From an uncultured Prevotella sp. (lineage in GTDB: Bacteria > Bacteroidota > Bacteroidia > Bacteroidales > Bacteroidaceae), in contig ONYZ01000001.1 in assembly GCA_900322175.1 (NCBI GenBank), positions 62,001-126,000 of the forward strand: a stretch of 64,000 nucleotides of DNA. The letters are read 5' to 3'. Shown piece by piece: positions 40,961 through 54,508 of the stretch. The notes beneath the pieces were generated by a model. The model saw only the letters and a list, made by a program, of their open reading frames with translations. It had not been told where the DNA came from and did no database searches. Numbering within the stretch: position 1 is the stretch's first letter; each line of letters starts with the position of its first letter. A program made the translations under genes and the position numbers.

Positions 40961-43138
40961 TTATTTGAACAGGCTCTGAGCCATCTTTTCTAGGCATCTA
41001 CGCCATGTCAGGAACTCGTGAGCAGTGCCCTCAGACACCAGTCCTTCGGCTTTAAATCCAGCTGCTTTCAGAGCCTCAACGCTCTTATTGATGCCATCAG
41101 GATTCTCCTTGTCACCACATCCCTCAAAGATGTACTTCACTGCCTTTGGATCCTTAATTTCCTCTGGCATATAAGTACCGCCACTCAGCAGTCCCCAGTA
41201 TCCGAACACCTCTGGACGACGCAGGGTAATAAGCTTTGTCTCCATACCACCCATTGACAGACCAGCCATAGCACGATTCCACTTATCAGCCTTTGTCAGG
41301 AAGTTCTTGTCGATATGAGGAATCAGCTCATCAATGAGCAGCTTCTCAAACTCCTTTGCCTCGAAACGACCGATTGAGCCGAACTTGAAGTCGTTGGTCA
41401 GACCATAAGCCATAACCACGATGAATGGCTTAATCTTACCATCAGCAATCAGGTTGTCCATGATGAGTCCAGCCTTACCCTGTACAGGCCAGCTTGTCTC
41501 GTTCTCACCCCAACCGTGCTGCAAGTACAGTACAGGATAACGCTCCTGCTTACCCTTTACCACCTTGCCGTAGCCATAAGGCAGATATACATTGGCTGTC
41601 TGCATCTTACCTGTGCTCTCGCTCCAGAATGTTACCTGCTGGATGTTACCATGATTGATATCCTTGCGATAAGCATAGAAGTCCTGATCAGCTACAGGAA
41701 TCTCGATACCACTTTCCCAACGACAAGAGCCGAAGTAGTTATTGGTACCAGGGTCGTTGAATACACCACCGTCGATAGTCAGATGATAGTAGTGGAAACC
41801 AGGATCCATTGGGCCCTCGGTTGTTCCTGTCCAAACACCATCCTTATCCTTGCGCAGTACAGTACCGCCACGGCCACCAAGACCAAGACTTACGATAACC
41901 GACTTAGCATCGGGAGCAACCACACGGAAACGTGCATAACCCTCAGAGTTTACCATAGGATACTCCTGACCAGGCTGGTTCATTGAGTTGGGAACGAAGT
42001 CCTCCTTTGGCTGATGAGCATCGAGTACTGGATTGAAGTCACGGATAATCTGCAGCGAACGCTTTGCCTTGAAGTTCTCATCAAATGGCAGAGGATGGTT
42101 GTTGGTGCCCAACCAAGAATCCTTGTCGCTCAGGTTCCAGAATGTAACGTTCTTGATAACATCCTTATGTTTACGGAATACCTTGAACAGACGAGCATAC
42201 TGGTCCTCCTGTAGAGTCTGCATATAAGCAGGCTGTGGCTTAGCCTCACCACGAGAGAACATCAGCTGGCCACCACTCTCGGTGTTGGTACGCAGGTCGA
42301 GCTCGGTAATGTGGATGATTTTTACTATTTCGCTGAAACGATTGATAGCCTTCTCCAACTGATCCTCATCAGGGAAGTAGATGTTGTAGTGGCCCTGCAT
42401 GCCGATACCATCGATGGGCACACCAGCATCCTTCATCTTCTTCACCATATTATAAATACGCTCGCGTTTGCCTTCGTCTACACAACTATAGTCGTTGTAG
42501 ATCAATACACCTGTTGGGTCAGCCTCACGTGCAAACTCGAAAGCCTTAGCGATAAACTCGTCGCCACAGAGTTCAAAGTGCTTGCTCTGACGATAGGGAC
42601 TGGGCTTGACACCTGGGCGGAACCCACGGAACATCATATTGTCATCGGCCATAGCCTCATTTACTACGTCCCATGCATATACCACATCCTTATAGCGGTT
42701 AACTACAGTGTGAATATGCTCGCGCAGACGCTCGTAGAACACCTCTTTCTTCACTGGCTTACCCTTCTTGTCGGTAAACATCCAGTCGGCAAACTGAGAG
42801 TGCCAGCACAGACAGTGACCACGCATCTTGATACCGTTCTCACGGCAGAAGTTGGCAATGCTATCGGCCAAACCGAAGTTCCACACACCCTCTTTCGGAT
42901 GAATTTCGCCTGGTTTCCAAGCATTCTCGGCAGTCACACTGTTGAACTGCTTCTTGACAATTGCGGTCTGAACAGGATCTGAGATATTGAACTTGTTTAC
43001 AGCCACACCGATTGTGAAATAATCCTTGTAGGCGTCCTTAAGACCAGGGCCTGCCGAATAGTCAACAGGGCGTCCCCACTGAGCCGAAGCACTCATGCTA
43101 ACGGCAATAAGCGATAACGCTAAAAATAATTTCTTCAT
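40961..43138 (-). CDS. Bifunctional GH10 endo-xylanase / CE1 feruloyl esterase
   Basis: A 725-residue secreted protein. The GH10 barrel (about 25-370) has the acid/base E161 in DVVNEAM and the nucleophile E279 in HITELDL, with the conserved GHCLCWHSQ. A CBM48-like linker domain (about 395-490) leads to a CE1 esterase with S628 in AGLSMGG and a C-terminal His in [10 protein letters not shown]. The order and residue positions agree within one residue with what I remember of Xyn10D-Fae1A from P. ruminicola 23. It would cut feruloylated xylan and release ferulate. It has its own promoter at 43182-43189. Confidence 0.95.
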   Translation of the reverse strand: MKKLFLALSLIAVSMSASAQWGRPVDYSAGPGLKDAYKDYFTIGVAVNKFNISDPVQTAIVKKQFNSVTAENAWKPGEIHPKEGVWNFGLADSIANFCRENGIKMRGHCLCWHSQFADWMFTDKKGKPVKKEVFYERLREHIHTVVNRYKDVVYAWDVVNEAMADDNMMFRGFRPGVKPSPYRQSKHFELCGDEFIAKAFEFAREADPTGVLIYNDYSCVDEGKRERIYNMVKKMKDAGVPIDGIGMQGHYNIYFPDEDQLEKAINRFSEIVKIIHITELDLRTNTESGGQLMFSRGEAKPQPAYMQTLQEDQYARLFKVFRKHKDVIKNVTFWNLSDKDSWLGTNNHPLPFDENFKAKRSLQIIRDFNPVLDAHQPKEDFVPNSMNQPGQEYPMVNSEGYARFRVVAPDAKSVIVSLGLGGRGGTVLRKDKDGVWTGTTEGPMDPGFHYYHLTIDGGVFNDPGTNNYFGSCRWESGIEIPVADQDFYAYRKDINHGNIQQVTFWSESTGKMQTANVYLPYGYGKVVKGKQERYPVLYLQHGWGENETSWPVQGKAGLIMDNLIADGKIKPFIVVMAYGLTNDFKFGSIGRFEAKEFEKLLIDELIPHIDKNFLTKADKWNRAMAGLSMGGMETKLITLRRPEVFGYWGLLSGGTYMPEEIKDPKAVKYIFEGCGDKENPDGINKSVEALKAAGFKAEGLVSEGTAHEFLTWRRCLEKMAQSLFK

Positions 43139-43181
43139 ATTAGCTAATTGGTTTTTGTTATATATTTAATCATTTCGGCTG

Positions 43182-43189
43182 CAAAGTTA
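43182..43189 (-). promoter_or_regulatory. GH10-CE1 promoter
   Basis: Minus-strand TAACTTTG -7 box about 40 bp upstream of the start codon; no convincing -33 at 20 bp, consistent with an activated promoter. Confidence 0.6.
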
Positions 43190-43260
43190 CAACAATTCCC
43201 TCAAACGCTCTATTTCGAAAGTATCATAAACTTTATCATTTGTACCATTAATAATTATTA

Positions 43261-43292
43261 GCGCCCCTGCAGGTGGAAACTGCTAGGGGCGC
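43261..43292 (-). terminator. Terminator-like hairpin after the CE6-CE1 gene
   Basis: A GC-rich stem GCGCCCCT/AGGGGCGC (43261-43268 with 43285-43292) with an inner TGCAG/CTGC pairing lies 30 bp after the stop. The T-tract is weak. Confidence 0.6.
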
Positions 43293-43321
43293 TCCTAAAG
43301 GTTTTTATTATTGTAGGTTGA

Positions 43322-47601
<4,280 letters not shown>

Positions 47602-47627
47602 TATTGTTTCAGTTTTAAATTCGGCTG

Positions 47628-47635
47628 CAAAGGTA
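47628..47635 (-). promoter_or_regulatory. GH5 operon promoter
   Basis: Minus-strand TACCTTTG -7 box 27 bp upstream of the start; divergent from the phosphatase gene promoter. Confidence 0.65.
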
Positions 47636-47725
47636 TACACTTTTTGCAAAATAGCCTTTTCATTGAGTTACATTTACTTTCTTATGAGTATCATCATAGC
47701 TATATATGCACTTTTTTGTCTGGTT

Positions 47726-47758
47726 TTTGAGTTTTTTTGAAATACTTTTGTATCTTTG
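47726..47758 (+). promoter_or_regulatory. Promoter of the TPR/SpoIIE lipoprotein gene
   Basis: TTTG at 47726-47729 and TATCTTTG at 47751-47758 with a 21-bp spacer. It places the real start at ATG 47797 rather than 47737. Confidence 0.8.
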
Positions 47759-47796
47759 CATCCAGATTGCGAAACATCAATGACTCGAAACGATAT

Positions 47797-50097
47797 ATGA
47801 AACAAACAAAGCTTTGGATCCTTTTGGCCATAATGACCAGCATGCTTATGGTGGCATGTAACGATGATGAGAAGAAAAACCAGATTAACGAAGCCGATAA
47901 GCTGATAGAGGCCTCGCAGAGAAACAAGAACTACAACGAGTTGATAACAGTAGTAGACAGTCTGGAATCCAATGGTATAATCACCCCCACCAAGGCCTGC
48001 TATTGGCGAGGCTATGCCTGCGACAAGATGAACAGACAGCGCCTGGCAGAATACTATTGGAAGGCTTCAATCGATGCCGCCAAGGAATCGACCGATAACG
48101 ACGAAATGATATACTATGCCAAGTCGGCCAGTCGACTGGCTAATATGCTATCGGTAAGAGGCGACTACGAAGAAGGCCTGAACATCAGCATCCCCGTGGC
48201 TAGCAAACTGGAATCGCTGAAGTGCGACAGCACCAGCGACTACCTTAATATACTTATATACATAGGTTGCTGTCAGGAGGGTATGGGCACAGCCGAGGGT
48301 AATGCAGATGGGTTTGTAAAAGCCTACCAGCGCCACATGGAGAACATCGAGACTTATCACAACGATGTGGTGTACAAGGATGGTATCACCGGCCTTATCA
48401 ATATAGCCTACGACTACATCTTTGCCAAGAAATGGCAAGAGGCTCTGATTTGGACTACACGTTTCGGTCAGGTACTGAGCGAATACGAACAGCGCCCTGA
48501 TGCCGATGCCGACTATATCGATCGCCAGTTGGCCAGATACGACATCTATCATGCCATATCACTACAGGGACTTGGCAAAGCAGAAGAGGCTGCCAAGGCA
48601 TACGACAAGTTCCTTACAACCAACTTTAGCAAAACACCTAAAGGACGTATCGATGCCAACGATTATCTTATAGCGGCTCACCGATGGGTCGAGGCTGCCG
48701 AGCACTACAACAGCCTTGACGCCATGATAGGCGAAACTCCAAAAAACTACTCACTCGACAACATAGAAAAACTGGTACTGAAGAAATACCACACCAATCT
48801 TCAGGCTGGCCGACGCGATTCAGCTATGAAGGTTGCAATGGACATAAGCAACTCACTGGGACAGGCCATTGCCAAATCCAGAAAGACAGAAAAGGAGGAA
48901 CAGGCCGTGATTGTTCAGAACGTAGAGAAGATGACAGAGTTGCAGAACCAAAGTCACCGCAGATTACAGATTATAGTATCAATCGCCGTTGCATTTGTTG
49001 TACTCTGTCTGATTGGATTAGTCATCATCCGCCATCGCATGGCTACCCAGATGCAGGCTGCTTACGATGACCTGAAATACGACTACGACCGCCTGGAGGC
49101 CGACACCATCGTAAAAGAGCGCGAGGCTTCTGAACTGCGTATCTCTCAGAACATACAGCGTGTGATAGCACCAAGTATTTTGCCCACACATAAGCATTTC
49201 GACATCTTCAGTTCTACCACAGTAGGACTAATGGAGGGCGGCGGAGTGCTCGACCATTGCATGCGCGGCGACAAGCTGTTCTTCTGTGTCGGAGAGGCTA
49301 CCATCGAAGGTGTAAAGGCATCGCTGCTCACAACCATCGTAAAGGCTCAGTTCCGCACTGCGGCTGCATTCGAGGAGAAGCCAGAACGTATCGTGGCAGC
49401 TATCAACAATGCCATAACCAAGGATGGCGAGAAAGGCGCAGCCATCAGACTATTCATCGGTGTGCTCGACATCAACACTGGAGTACTGCGCTTCTGCAAT
49501 GCCAACCACGATGCACCGCTGATGGTTAGCAACGAACTGCACCACCTGCCGGTAGAGCAGAATATCGCCGTAGGCGAGCATCGCAACTGGGAGTACGAGC
49601 CACAGGAGATACAGATGCTGCCTGGCACAATGATATTCCTGAATACCGACGGACTGATAAAGGTTAAGAATAAAGAGCATCGCATCTTCAACGAGAAACG
49701 TATGCTAGGCTCTGCCCTGCAGGCTATGAAACTGGATCCGCGTCCAAAACCATTTATCGAGAATATGCTTGATGCCGTAAAGCGCTTTGCCGGCGATTAC
49801 GAGCAGAGAGACGACATATCCCTGTTGGCCATCCGATTCAAGGGCGGTCGCAAGCTCCTTCAGAACGGAGCCGAGACTGAACCAGAGACAGACGAAGAGC
49901 CAGAGGTAAAGCCACAGCAGGCGCCAAAGCTAGCTCCTGAGGTCCCAATTATCCCCGAGATGCCAGAAGAGCCTAAGATAATCGAAGAGCCCGAAGTAAT
50001 ATTCGAACCAGAGGTAATTCTCGACCCCGAAGAAAACGAAGAGCCCCAGATTATCGAAGACGCCGACATCATCGAAGATGCTGAGATAGTAGAATAG
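47797..50097 (+). CDS. TPR lipoprotein with cytoplasmic SpoIIE/PP2C-like phosphatase domain
   Basis: A 766-residue sensor-type protein. The N-terminus is a lipobox-like signal (MLMVACN), followed by a TPR-rich periplasmic region to about 380, a membrane helix near 387-410, a coiled coil and a SpoIIE-type phosphatase domain (about 440-665). The phosphatase keeps FLNTDGLI and QRDDISLLAI, but the first metal-binding motif reads VGEATIEG instead of the usual GDxxGHG, so activity may be altered. The last 85 residues are Pro/Glu-rich with repeated EEPEV units. Homologues control partner-switching anti-sigma systems, but no such gene lies nearby. An N-terminal lipid anchor together with an internal helix is odd; the first segment may simply be another helix. 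Confidence 0.8.
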   Translation: MKQTKLWILLAIMTSMLMVACNDDEKKNQINEADKLIEASQRNKNYNELITVVDSLESNGIITPTKACYWRGYACDKMNRQRLAEYYWKASIDAAKESTDNDEMIYYAKSASRLANMLSVRGDYEEGLNISIPVASKLESLKCDSTSDYLNILIYIGCCQEGMGTAEGNADGFVKAYQRHMENIETYHNDVVYKDGITGLINIAYDYIFAKKWQEALIWTTRFGQVLSEYEQRPDADADYIDRQLARYDIYHAISLQGLGKAEEAAKAYDKFLTTNFSKTPKGRIDANDYLIAAHRWVEAAEHYNSLDAMIGETPKNYSLDNIEKLVLKKYHTNLQAGRRDSAMKVAMDISNSLGQAIAKSRKTEKEEQAVIVQNVEKMTELQNQSHRRLQIIVSIAVAFVVLCLIGLVIIRHRMATQMQAAYDDLKYDYDRLEADTIVKEREASELRISQNIQRVIAPSILPTHKHFDIFSSTTVGLMEGGGVLDHCMRGDKLFFCVGEATIEGVKASLLTTIVKAQFRTAAAFEEKPERIVAAINNAITKDGEKGAAIRLFIGVLDINTGVLRFCNANHDAPLMVSNELHHLPVEQNIAVGEHRNWEYEPQEIQMLPGTMIFLNTDGLIKVKNKEHRIFNEKRMLGSALQAMKLDPRPKPFIENMLDAVKRFAGDYEQRDDISLLAIRFKGGRKLLQNGAETEPETDEEPEVKPQQAPKLAPEVPIIPEMPEEPKIIEEPEVIFEPEVILDPEENEEPQIIEDADIIEDAEIVE

Positions 50098-50101
50098 TTT
50101 T

Positions 50102-51604
50102 CTATCTGCTTAGATTGCTTACGTATTTTACTGGGATGCCTTCTTGCTTTAAGACATCAGCAAACTTCTGAGGAGTGATGGTTACTGGGTCTCGCATAAA
50201 TTCGGGGACGTTGTAGCTCTTTAGCAACTGACGATGATAGTCGGGGTTAGCACAAGGCAACTCAAATGGTTTGCTGCCACGACCGTTTGCATCGATATGT
50301 GCTATAAACGGACGAGTGTAGTTGGCATCATAGCGGCGACTGCTGAACATCACCCAGCGGCCGTTGCTCGACCATGAATGATAACTCTCTGTATCAGGCG
50401 AGTTAATCTCCTCCATATTTCGTGCCACACCTGTCTTCAAGTCCATTATCCATAGTTCTGCATCATGATGCCAGATATGGAACACACCATATTTGGCGAG
50501 TGTAAACATCAGATAACGTCCGTCGGGCGAAACACGAGGCAGCGTGGCGCTCTTATCAATCGAGTCTGCCGCGAAGACCAATTCACGCGGACCAAACTGC
50601 ATTGTCGCCGGATCAAAGCTCTTCTTATAAAGATTGTATTTAGCTTCTTGAGTGCGCGCCACGAACTCCTTACCCTTGTCAGTCACGGTATCACTATACT
50701 CAAAGTGAGCACTACAGTAGTAGAGCGTCTTGCCGTCTGGCGCCCAGAATGGGAAACACTCCATCTCTGCAGGGGCGTTCTCTATATTAGTCACCTCGTT
50801 TTTCAGCACATCGTATGCAATAAGATCACTCTCCGAGTCAAACACCTCAATCTTATTTGGATTTACGCTATGGAATATCTGTCCCGTCATGTTTGTAGAA
50901 TACACTATGAGCGGAAGTGTCGGATGCCATGTGGGATATACACCAGCCGAGAGGATGGAATCATTACGCATATTTATCTTCTTGACGGTTCCATCGTAGG
51001 CAATGACTGTTCCCCCCATATTCTGACGAGCATGGAACTGCATACGCTCTGGATTGTACCGCTGATAGTTATGACAGTTGATACACTGTCCCTTAGCTCC
51101 CTCCGAACATAGCATATTATCATATATTACGCTCTCATCATAGTTTTCCAGACAACGCTGATTGATGGTTAGTTCTTCGTATGTAACATACGAAGGCGGA
51201 ATAAGTCGATAGCTGATATACGAGTCGATACTATCCGGCGACACATATATATTAAATGGCTTGAATCGAGTCCAACTGCCATTCTGCTCAACAAATACTT
51301 CCACCTTTATCGAGTCACCTTTAGCCGCAGTCTCAGCCAGTCGTTGCCAGTCATCAGCATCAGGCTGAATCTGAGGGCCACCGCATATCAGTTCTTCCTT
51401 GCCGACCGACAGACGGGCAACAACATCATCCGCCTTCCCGTCAATCTGGAAGGTTAACGGAGCGATATTTATAGGCACCGTTACGTTTGTATAGTCAGGG
51501 TATATATTCGGCAGTTCGTTCTTTTCCCAGAAGTTTTCAGGGATTTTATGTCCACATGCCGCAAGCATCGTTGCAACGACGATGAATAATAGCGCTTTTT
51601 TCAT
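50102..51604 (-). CDS. Beta-propeller (PD40-like) lipoprotein with CxxCH motif
   Basis: A 500-residue lipoprotein (lipobox LAAC17). The C-terminal two thirds hold TolB-like PD40 propeller strands, for example WAPDGKTLYY, VSPDGRYLMF and SNGRWVMFSS. At residues 174-178 it has CINCH, the covalent haem attachment motif of c-type cytochromes, within GAKGQCINCHNYQ; another Cys is at 166. Haem binding is possible but unproven. The gene starts 1 bp after the stop of the membrane protein gene, so the two act together, perhaps in envelope redox or stress biology (inference). It converges on the phosphatase gene with 4 bp between the stops. Confidence 0.8.
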   Translation of the reverse strand: MKKALLFIVVATMLAACGHKIPENFWEKNELPNIYPDYTNVTVPINIAPLTFQIDGKADDVVARLSVGKEELICGGPQIQPDADDWQRLAETAAKGDSIKVEVFVEQNGSWTRFKPFNIYVSPDSIDSYISYRLIPPSYVTYEELTINQRCLENYDESVIYDNMLCSEGAKGQCINCHNYQRYNPERMQFHARQNMGGTVIAYDGTVKKINMRNDSILSAGVYPTWHPTLPLIVYSTNMTGQIFHSVNPNKIEVFDSESDLIAYDVLKNEVTNIENAPAEMECFPFWAPDGKTLYYCSAHFEYSDTVTDKGKEFVARTQEAKYNLYKKSFDPATMQFGPRELVFAADSIDKSATLPRVSPDGRYLMFTLAKYGVFHIWHHDAELWIMDLKTGVARNMEEINSPDTESYHSWSSNGRWVMFSSRRYDANYTRPFIAHIDANGRGSKPFELPCANPDYHRQLLKSYNVPEFMRDPVTITPQKFADVLKQEGIPVKYVSNLSR

Positions 51605-51605
51605 A

Positions 51606-53429
51606 TCAATAGTATGTAATATCTCTTAAGAAAAAGAATTCAAAATAATATGTTTTACCGTAGTAATCATAGATATACTTTCTGTTGCTTGGGCTAGGTG
51701 CCTGCTTGTATTGCTGAAGCAGACGCATAAAACCACTGAAGTTCTCCTGCACACCAGGTTCGAGCGACCACTCATCCAGCCCTTCCTGCCCCTGCATATT
51801 AGCAAAAAGCCATGCTGCCTCCTGGAAGATACGTGGTGGCATATTCTCCTCACCGTTCAACTTCACATAATGTTCAAATCTTGGCCAGAACAGATCAGGA
51901 TTCCTGGTCCACATCGCAGCTATCACAGCCTGCTCCTGGAAGTAGATATCATCTGCATCATGTTCTGCCAATATAGTCATCAATGCTTTCTCTACTTTAC
52001 CTTCTACGGCATCCAGTCTGTCAGTATAATGCATCATACGGCTGACAGGCCCAGTCTCTGCATCCTTAGCCAGCAACTGCGGGTCGTTAAGCAACGATTC
52101 CATGTGGTCAGCCCAGCCAGCATAGTAAGTGGTCTTACGAAGGATATCAAGGAATTTCCTAGCCGTCTGCTTTTCCTTATTAAACATAGCACTACGGGCA
52201 AGGTCACGCAGTTGTTCTACGTTCCATCCATATTCTACTCCCTCTTCCATACATACACGATGGCATTCGTTCATGGCACCATATTGATAGAGCATCATTC
52301 TACCGGCAACATTAAACATATAGACAGGCAATGGGGTGTTTGACCTCTTCGATCCCTTCGGGAAGTTATACATCTCGTCGCACTGGCGCCCTAGCCTACT
52401 CAGAGCCAGATTGTGCATCATCACAATAGCTCTGGTTGGCTCACCATTCTGTTTTTCACCCTCTTCTACTACACCTTCCCAATCCGATTGTTCTATGCAG
52501 CGCTGCATCCTTAGTTCATGGTGGAAGTTGGCATCCTTATACCAGAAGTGATATATACATCCTGCTACAGCAGCAAATACACATCCCTGCAGAATCCAAT
52601 CCTTTGGCTTTAATGCTTGTTCTGAACGCTTCGTACGATAAGCAAATGATAGCACCAGAAAGAACAAAGCCAGTATATAATAAGGAATATAGTAATTAGG
52701 ATAAGTATCTACGATACCAAATACAGGTATTCCTACGCGATAGATGTCGATAATATTAGTTCCAACATACACTATACGGTAATACAGCAGCGGAATAGCA
52801 ATGATGCTCAATAGCGCTACAATACTATGTATTACGTTTACGACCTTATCCTTAGACAGTCGCCAAGCCAACACAGCCATCAGCGCCACGGCAGCCAATG
52901 CATAAACGCCCATCAACGGATAACCTACAAGTGCAGCCACAAATATAAAAGCGGCCTGAATCCACTTGTTCTCAGGCAAACTGCGGAATGCCCATAACAG
53001 AGCTATTGCAGCCGTTGTACCAATAGTAGCCGCATAGAAATACCCAGGCAACTTCATAAAGTACACCCAGTATCCCATATCCATATTGGCCACCAAAAGG
53101 ATTGCAACAGGTATTATACTTACCACAGCCCATCGGTCAGGGATGTTAAACGCACGCTTAGTCAGCCACATCAATAGCAACCACCAACCGCACATCAATA
53201 TCACACCTATCCACGGATAAAAGAAGTGTTGTGTAAAGAATGCTCCAAGATAAGAGAGCATACCACCAGGCACCGTCATCATCTGACTGAAGAACAACGA
53301 TGTGTTAAGAAATACGTTATGCTGCTGAACCTTCCAAAGCAGGTCGGCTTCAAAATAGAGCATAATAATGGCCAATACCGTCAAGGTTAGCAGCCACAGT
53401 GCTATAGGTTTTATCAGTCTTTTCATCAT
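51606..53429 (-). CDS. Large polytopic membrane protein (DUF6057-like)
   Basis: A 607-residue protein. About ten hydrophobic helices occupy the N-terminal 300 residues, followed by a soluble, helix-rich, TPR-like C-terminal half (for example TRAIVMMHNLALSRLGRQ). I believe it matches DUF6057, a Bacteroidales family of unknown function. It is cotranscribed with the CxxCH propeller lipoprotein (1-bp gap), pointing to a two-component envelope complex. A -7 box TAACTTTG lies at 53447-53454 just upstream. Confidence 0.75.
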   Translation of the reverse strand: MMKRLIKPIALWLLTLTVLAIIMLYFEADLLWKVQQHNVFLNTSLFFSQMMTVPGGMLSYLGAFFTQHFFYPWIGVILMCGWWLLLMWLTKRAFNIPDRWAVVSIIPVAILLVANMDMGYWVYFMKLPGYFYAATIGTTAAIALLWAFRSLPENKWIQAAFIFVAALVGYPLMGVYALAAVALMAVLAWRLSKDKVVNVIHSIVALLSIIAIPLLYYRIVYVGTNIIDIYRVGIPVFGIVDTYPNYYIPYYILALFFLVLSFAYRTKRSEQALKPKDWILQGCVFAAVAGCIYHFWYKDANFHHELRMQRCIEQSDWEGVVEEGEKQNGEPTRAIVMMHNLALSRLGRQCDEMYNFPKGSKRSNTPLPVYMFNVAGRMMLYQYGAMNECHRVCMEEGVEYGWNVEQLRDLARSAMFNKEKQTARKFLDILRKTTYYAGWADHMESLLNDPQLLAKDAETGPVSRMMHYTDRLDAVEGKVEKALMTILAEHDADDIYFQEQAVIAAMWTRNPDLFWPRFEHYVKLNGEENMPPRIFQEAAWLFANMQGQEGLDEWSLEPGVQENFSGFMRLLQQYKQAPSPSNRKYIYDYYGKTYYFEFFFLRDITYY

Positions 53430-53446
53430 CTTCGAAAAATGCGCTG

Positions 53447-53454
53447 CAAAGTTA
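53447..53454 (-). promoter_or_regulatory. Promoter of the membrane protein/propeller operon
   Basis: Minus-strand TAACTTTG -7 box 18 bp before the start codon, giving a very short leader. Confidence 0.6.
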
Positions 53455-53481
53455 ATGCTTTTTTCTTAAAGCGCCAAATAG

Positions 53482-53943
53482 TTACCACAGAAAATCCTCT
53501 ATATAGTCATTAAACTCTATGGGTTGACGCCAGCCGTAACTGATGGCGGCTTGGCGGATATATTGTTCGTGCGCGGGGGTGATGGGGCGACGACCAAAAT
53601 GGTATTCGTAGTAACGTTTTCGATTGAAGTATTGGATAAGATGCTGCTTCAACGGATTGGCTATTCGGGCTGGCATATCGTAGTAGATATCTGACAGTCC
53701 AAGTGGCATACGCACCGGTTTGTCACTAAGATACACAGGACACTTATCTGTCTGCATCAACGGATGATTGAGGTTGGTGCAGGTGGTGTAGAGATAACTG
53801 TCTGGCGTATAAGTGCGCATTATATAGTGTATACAGTGCTCACGTAGCGGACATGTCTGACTTAGACAGATACCATAGCCTTTGTCGGCCTTATCTCTTA
53901 GTACCTTTTCGAGAGGCTGTGGAGTGTATATTTTCTTTTCCAT
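53482..53943 (-). CDS. Small tetra-cysteine protein (DUF6078-like), module 2
   Basis: A 153-residue soluble protein paralogous to the one at 5554-5988. The cysteines C26-x4-C31-x5-C37 and C68 keep the same spacing, and the KCPVYLSDKP segment matches KCEFYRSDEP of the first copy. A conserved Tyr/Arg-rich centre follows (FNRKRYYEYHFGRRP against YDTFRYRLQGKFGRNP). A metal or Fe-S site is likely. Unlike module 1, this gene is divergent from its VapE-type neighbour, across a 565-bp A/T-rich spacer with iterated motifs. The function is unknown; the recurring neighbourhood suggests it works with the ATPase. Confidence 0.7.
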   Translation of the reverse strand: MEKKIYTPQPLEKVLRDKADKGYGICLSQTCPLREHCIHYIMRTYTPDSYLYTTCTNLNHPLMQTDKCPVYLSDKPVRMPLGLSDIYYDMPARIANPLKQHLIQYFNRKRYYEYHFGRRPITPAHEQYIRQAAISYGWRQPIEFNDYIEDFLW

Positions 53944-53968
53944 TTATGATGATTATTTATTTCGGATG

Positions 53969-53976
53969 CAAAATTA
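53969..53976 (-). promoter_or_regulatory. Promoter of tetra-Cys gene 2
   Basis: Minus-strand TAATTTTG -7-like box 26 bp upstream of the start codon; a weak match. Confidence 0.45.
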
Positions 53977-54033
53977 GTAAAAATGTATGATATGACAAAA
54001 TTATTTCATATAAAAGATATAAAAATATAGAAA

Positions 54034-54424
54034 ACTATTCATAATAGCTATTAGTATGCTTATTATCAGATAGTTACATTATGAATAAAGCCTTAAAAAT
54101 AGCGTTAAACTATTCATAAATCTCCGTTTTAAAGGCTTCTTTTAGTTACTAAGATAGGGTTAAAACATTGAAAACATGTCAGTTACATAACAGTAAAAGA
54201 TTTAGTAATAAAGTGTTTCTGCATTAGTAACATAGTGTTACTTCCGTAGTAACAAGCTGTTTCCATTAATGTTATTATAGTGAAACACTAATAAATGTAT
54301 TTTGAAAGTAATTTACTGCAATTCAAAAAGTAGCCATTTTATGAATAGAGACACAATGATTTTATAGCACTATTCATGCGATAATAACCTGAATATCAAA
54401 GAATTATCTTTTAAAATGAATAGT
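54034..54424. repeat. Iterated 9-mer array in the divergent spacer of VapE module 2
   Basis: ACTATTCAT occurs exactly at 54034, 54109 and 54369, its complement exactly at 54416, and near-matches of the complement at 54081 and 54341. A second iterated word AGTTAC/GTAACT-like recurs near 54072, 54145, 54181, 54226 and 54248. The spacer 53944-54508 is very A/T-rich and holds no gene besides the two divergent promoters. Confidence 0.75.
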
Positions 54425-54449
54425 TAGCATAATTTTTTAAACTAATTCC

Positions 54450-54480
54450 TTGTGAAATTTAAAAAATATTATTACCTTTG
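54450..54480 (+). promoter_or_regulatory. Promoter of vapE-like gene 2
   Basis: TACCTTTG at 54473-54480 with a TTG at 54450-54452 about 20 bp upstream. The leader is about 20 nt. Confidence 0.65.
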
Positions 54481-54508
54481 CAGACTGTACAACCAATAAA
54501 CATCAGAT

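Noticed and set aside
47737..47796. Upstream start for the SpoIIE lipoprotein
   Set aside because: The promoter -7 box is at 47751-47758, inside that extension, and the later ATG gives the export signal.
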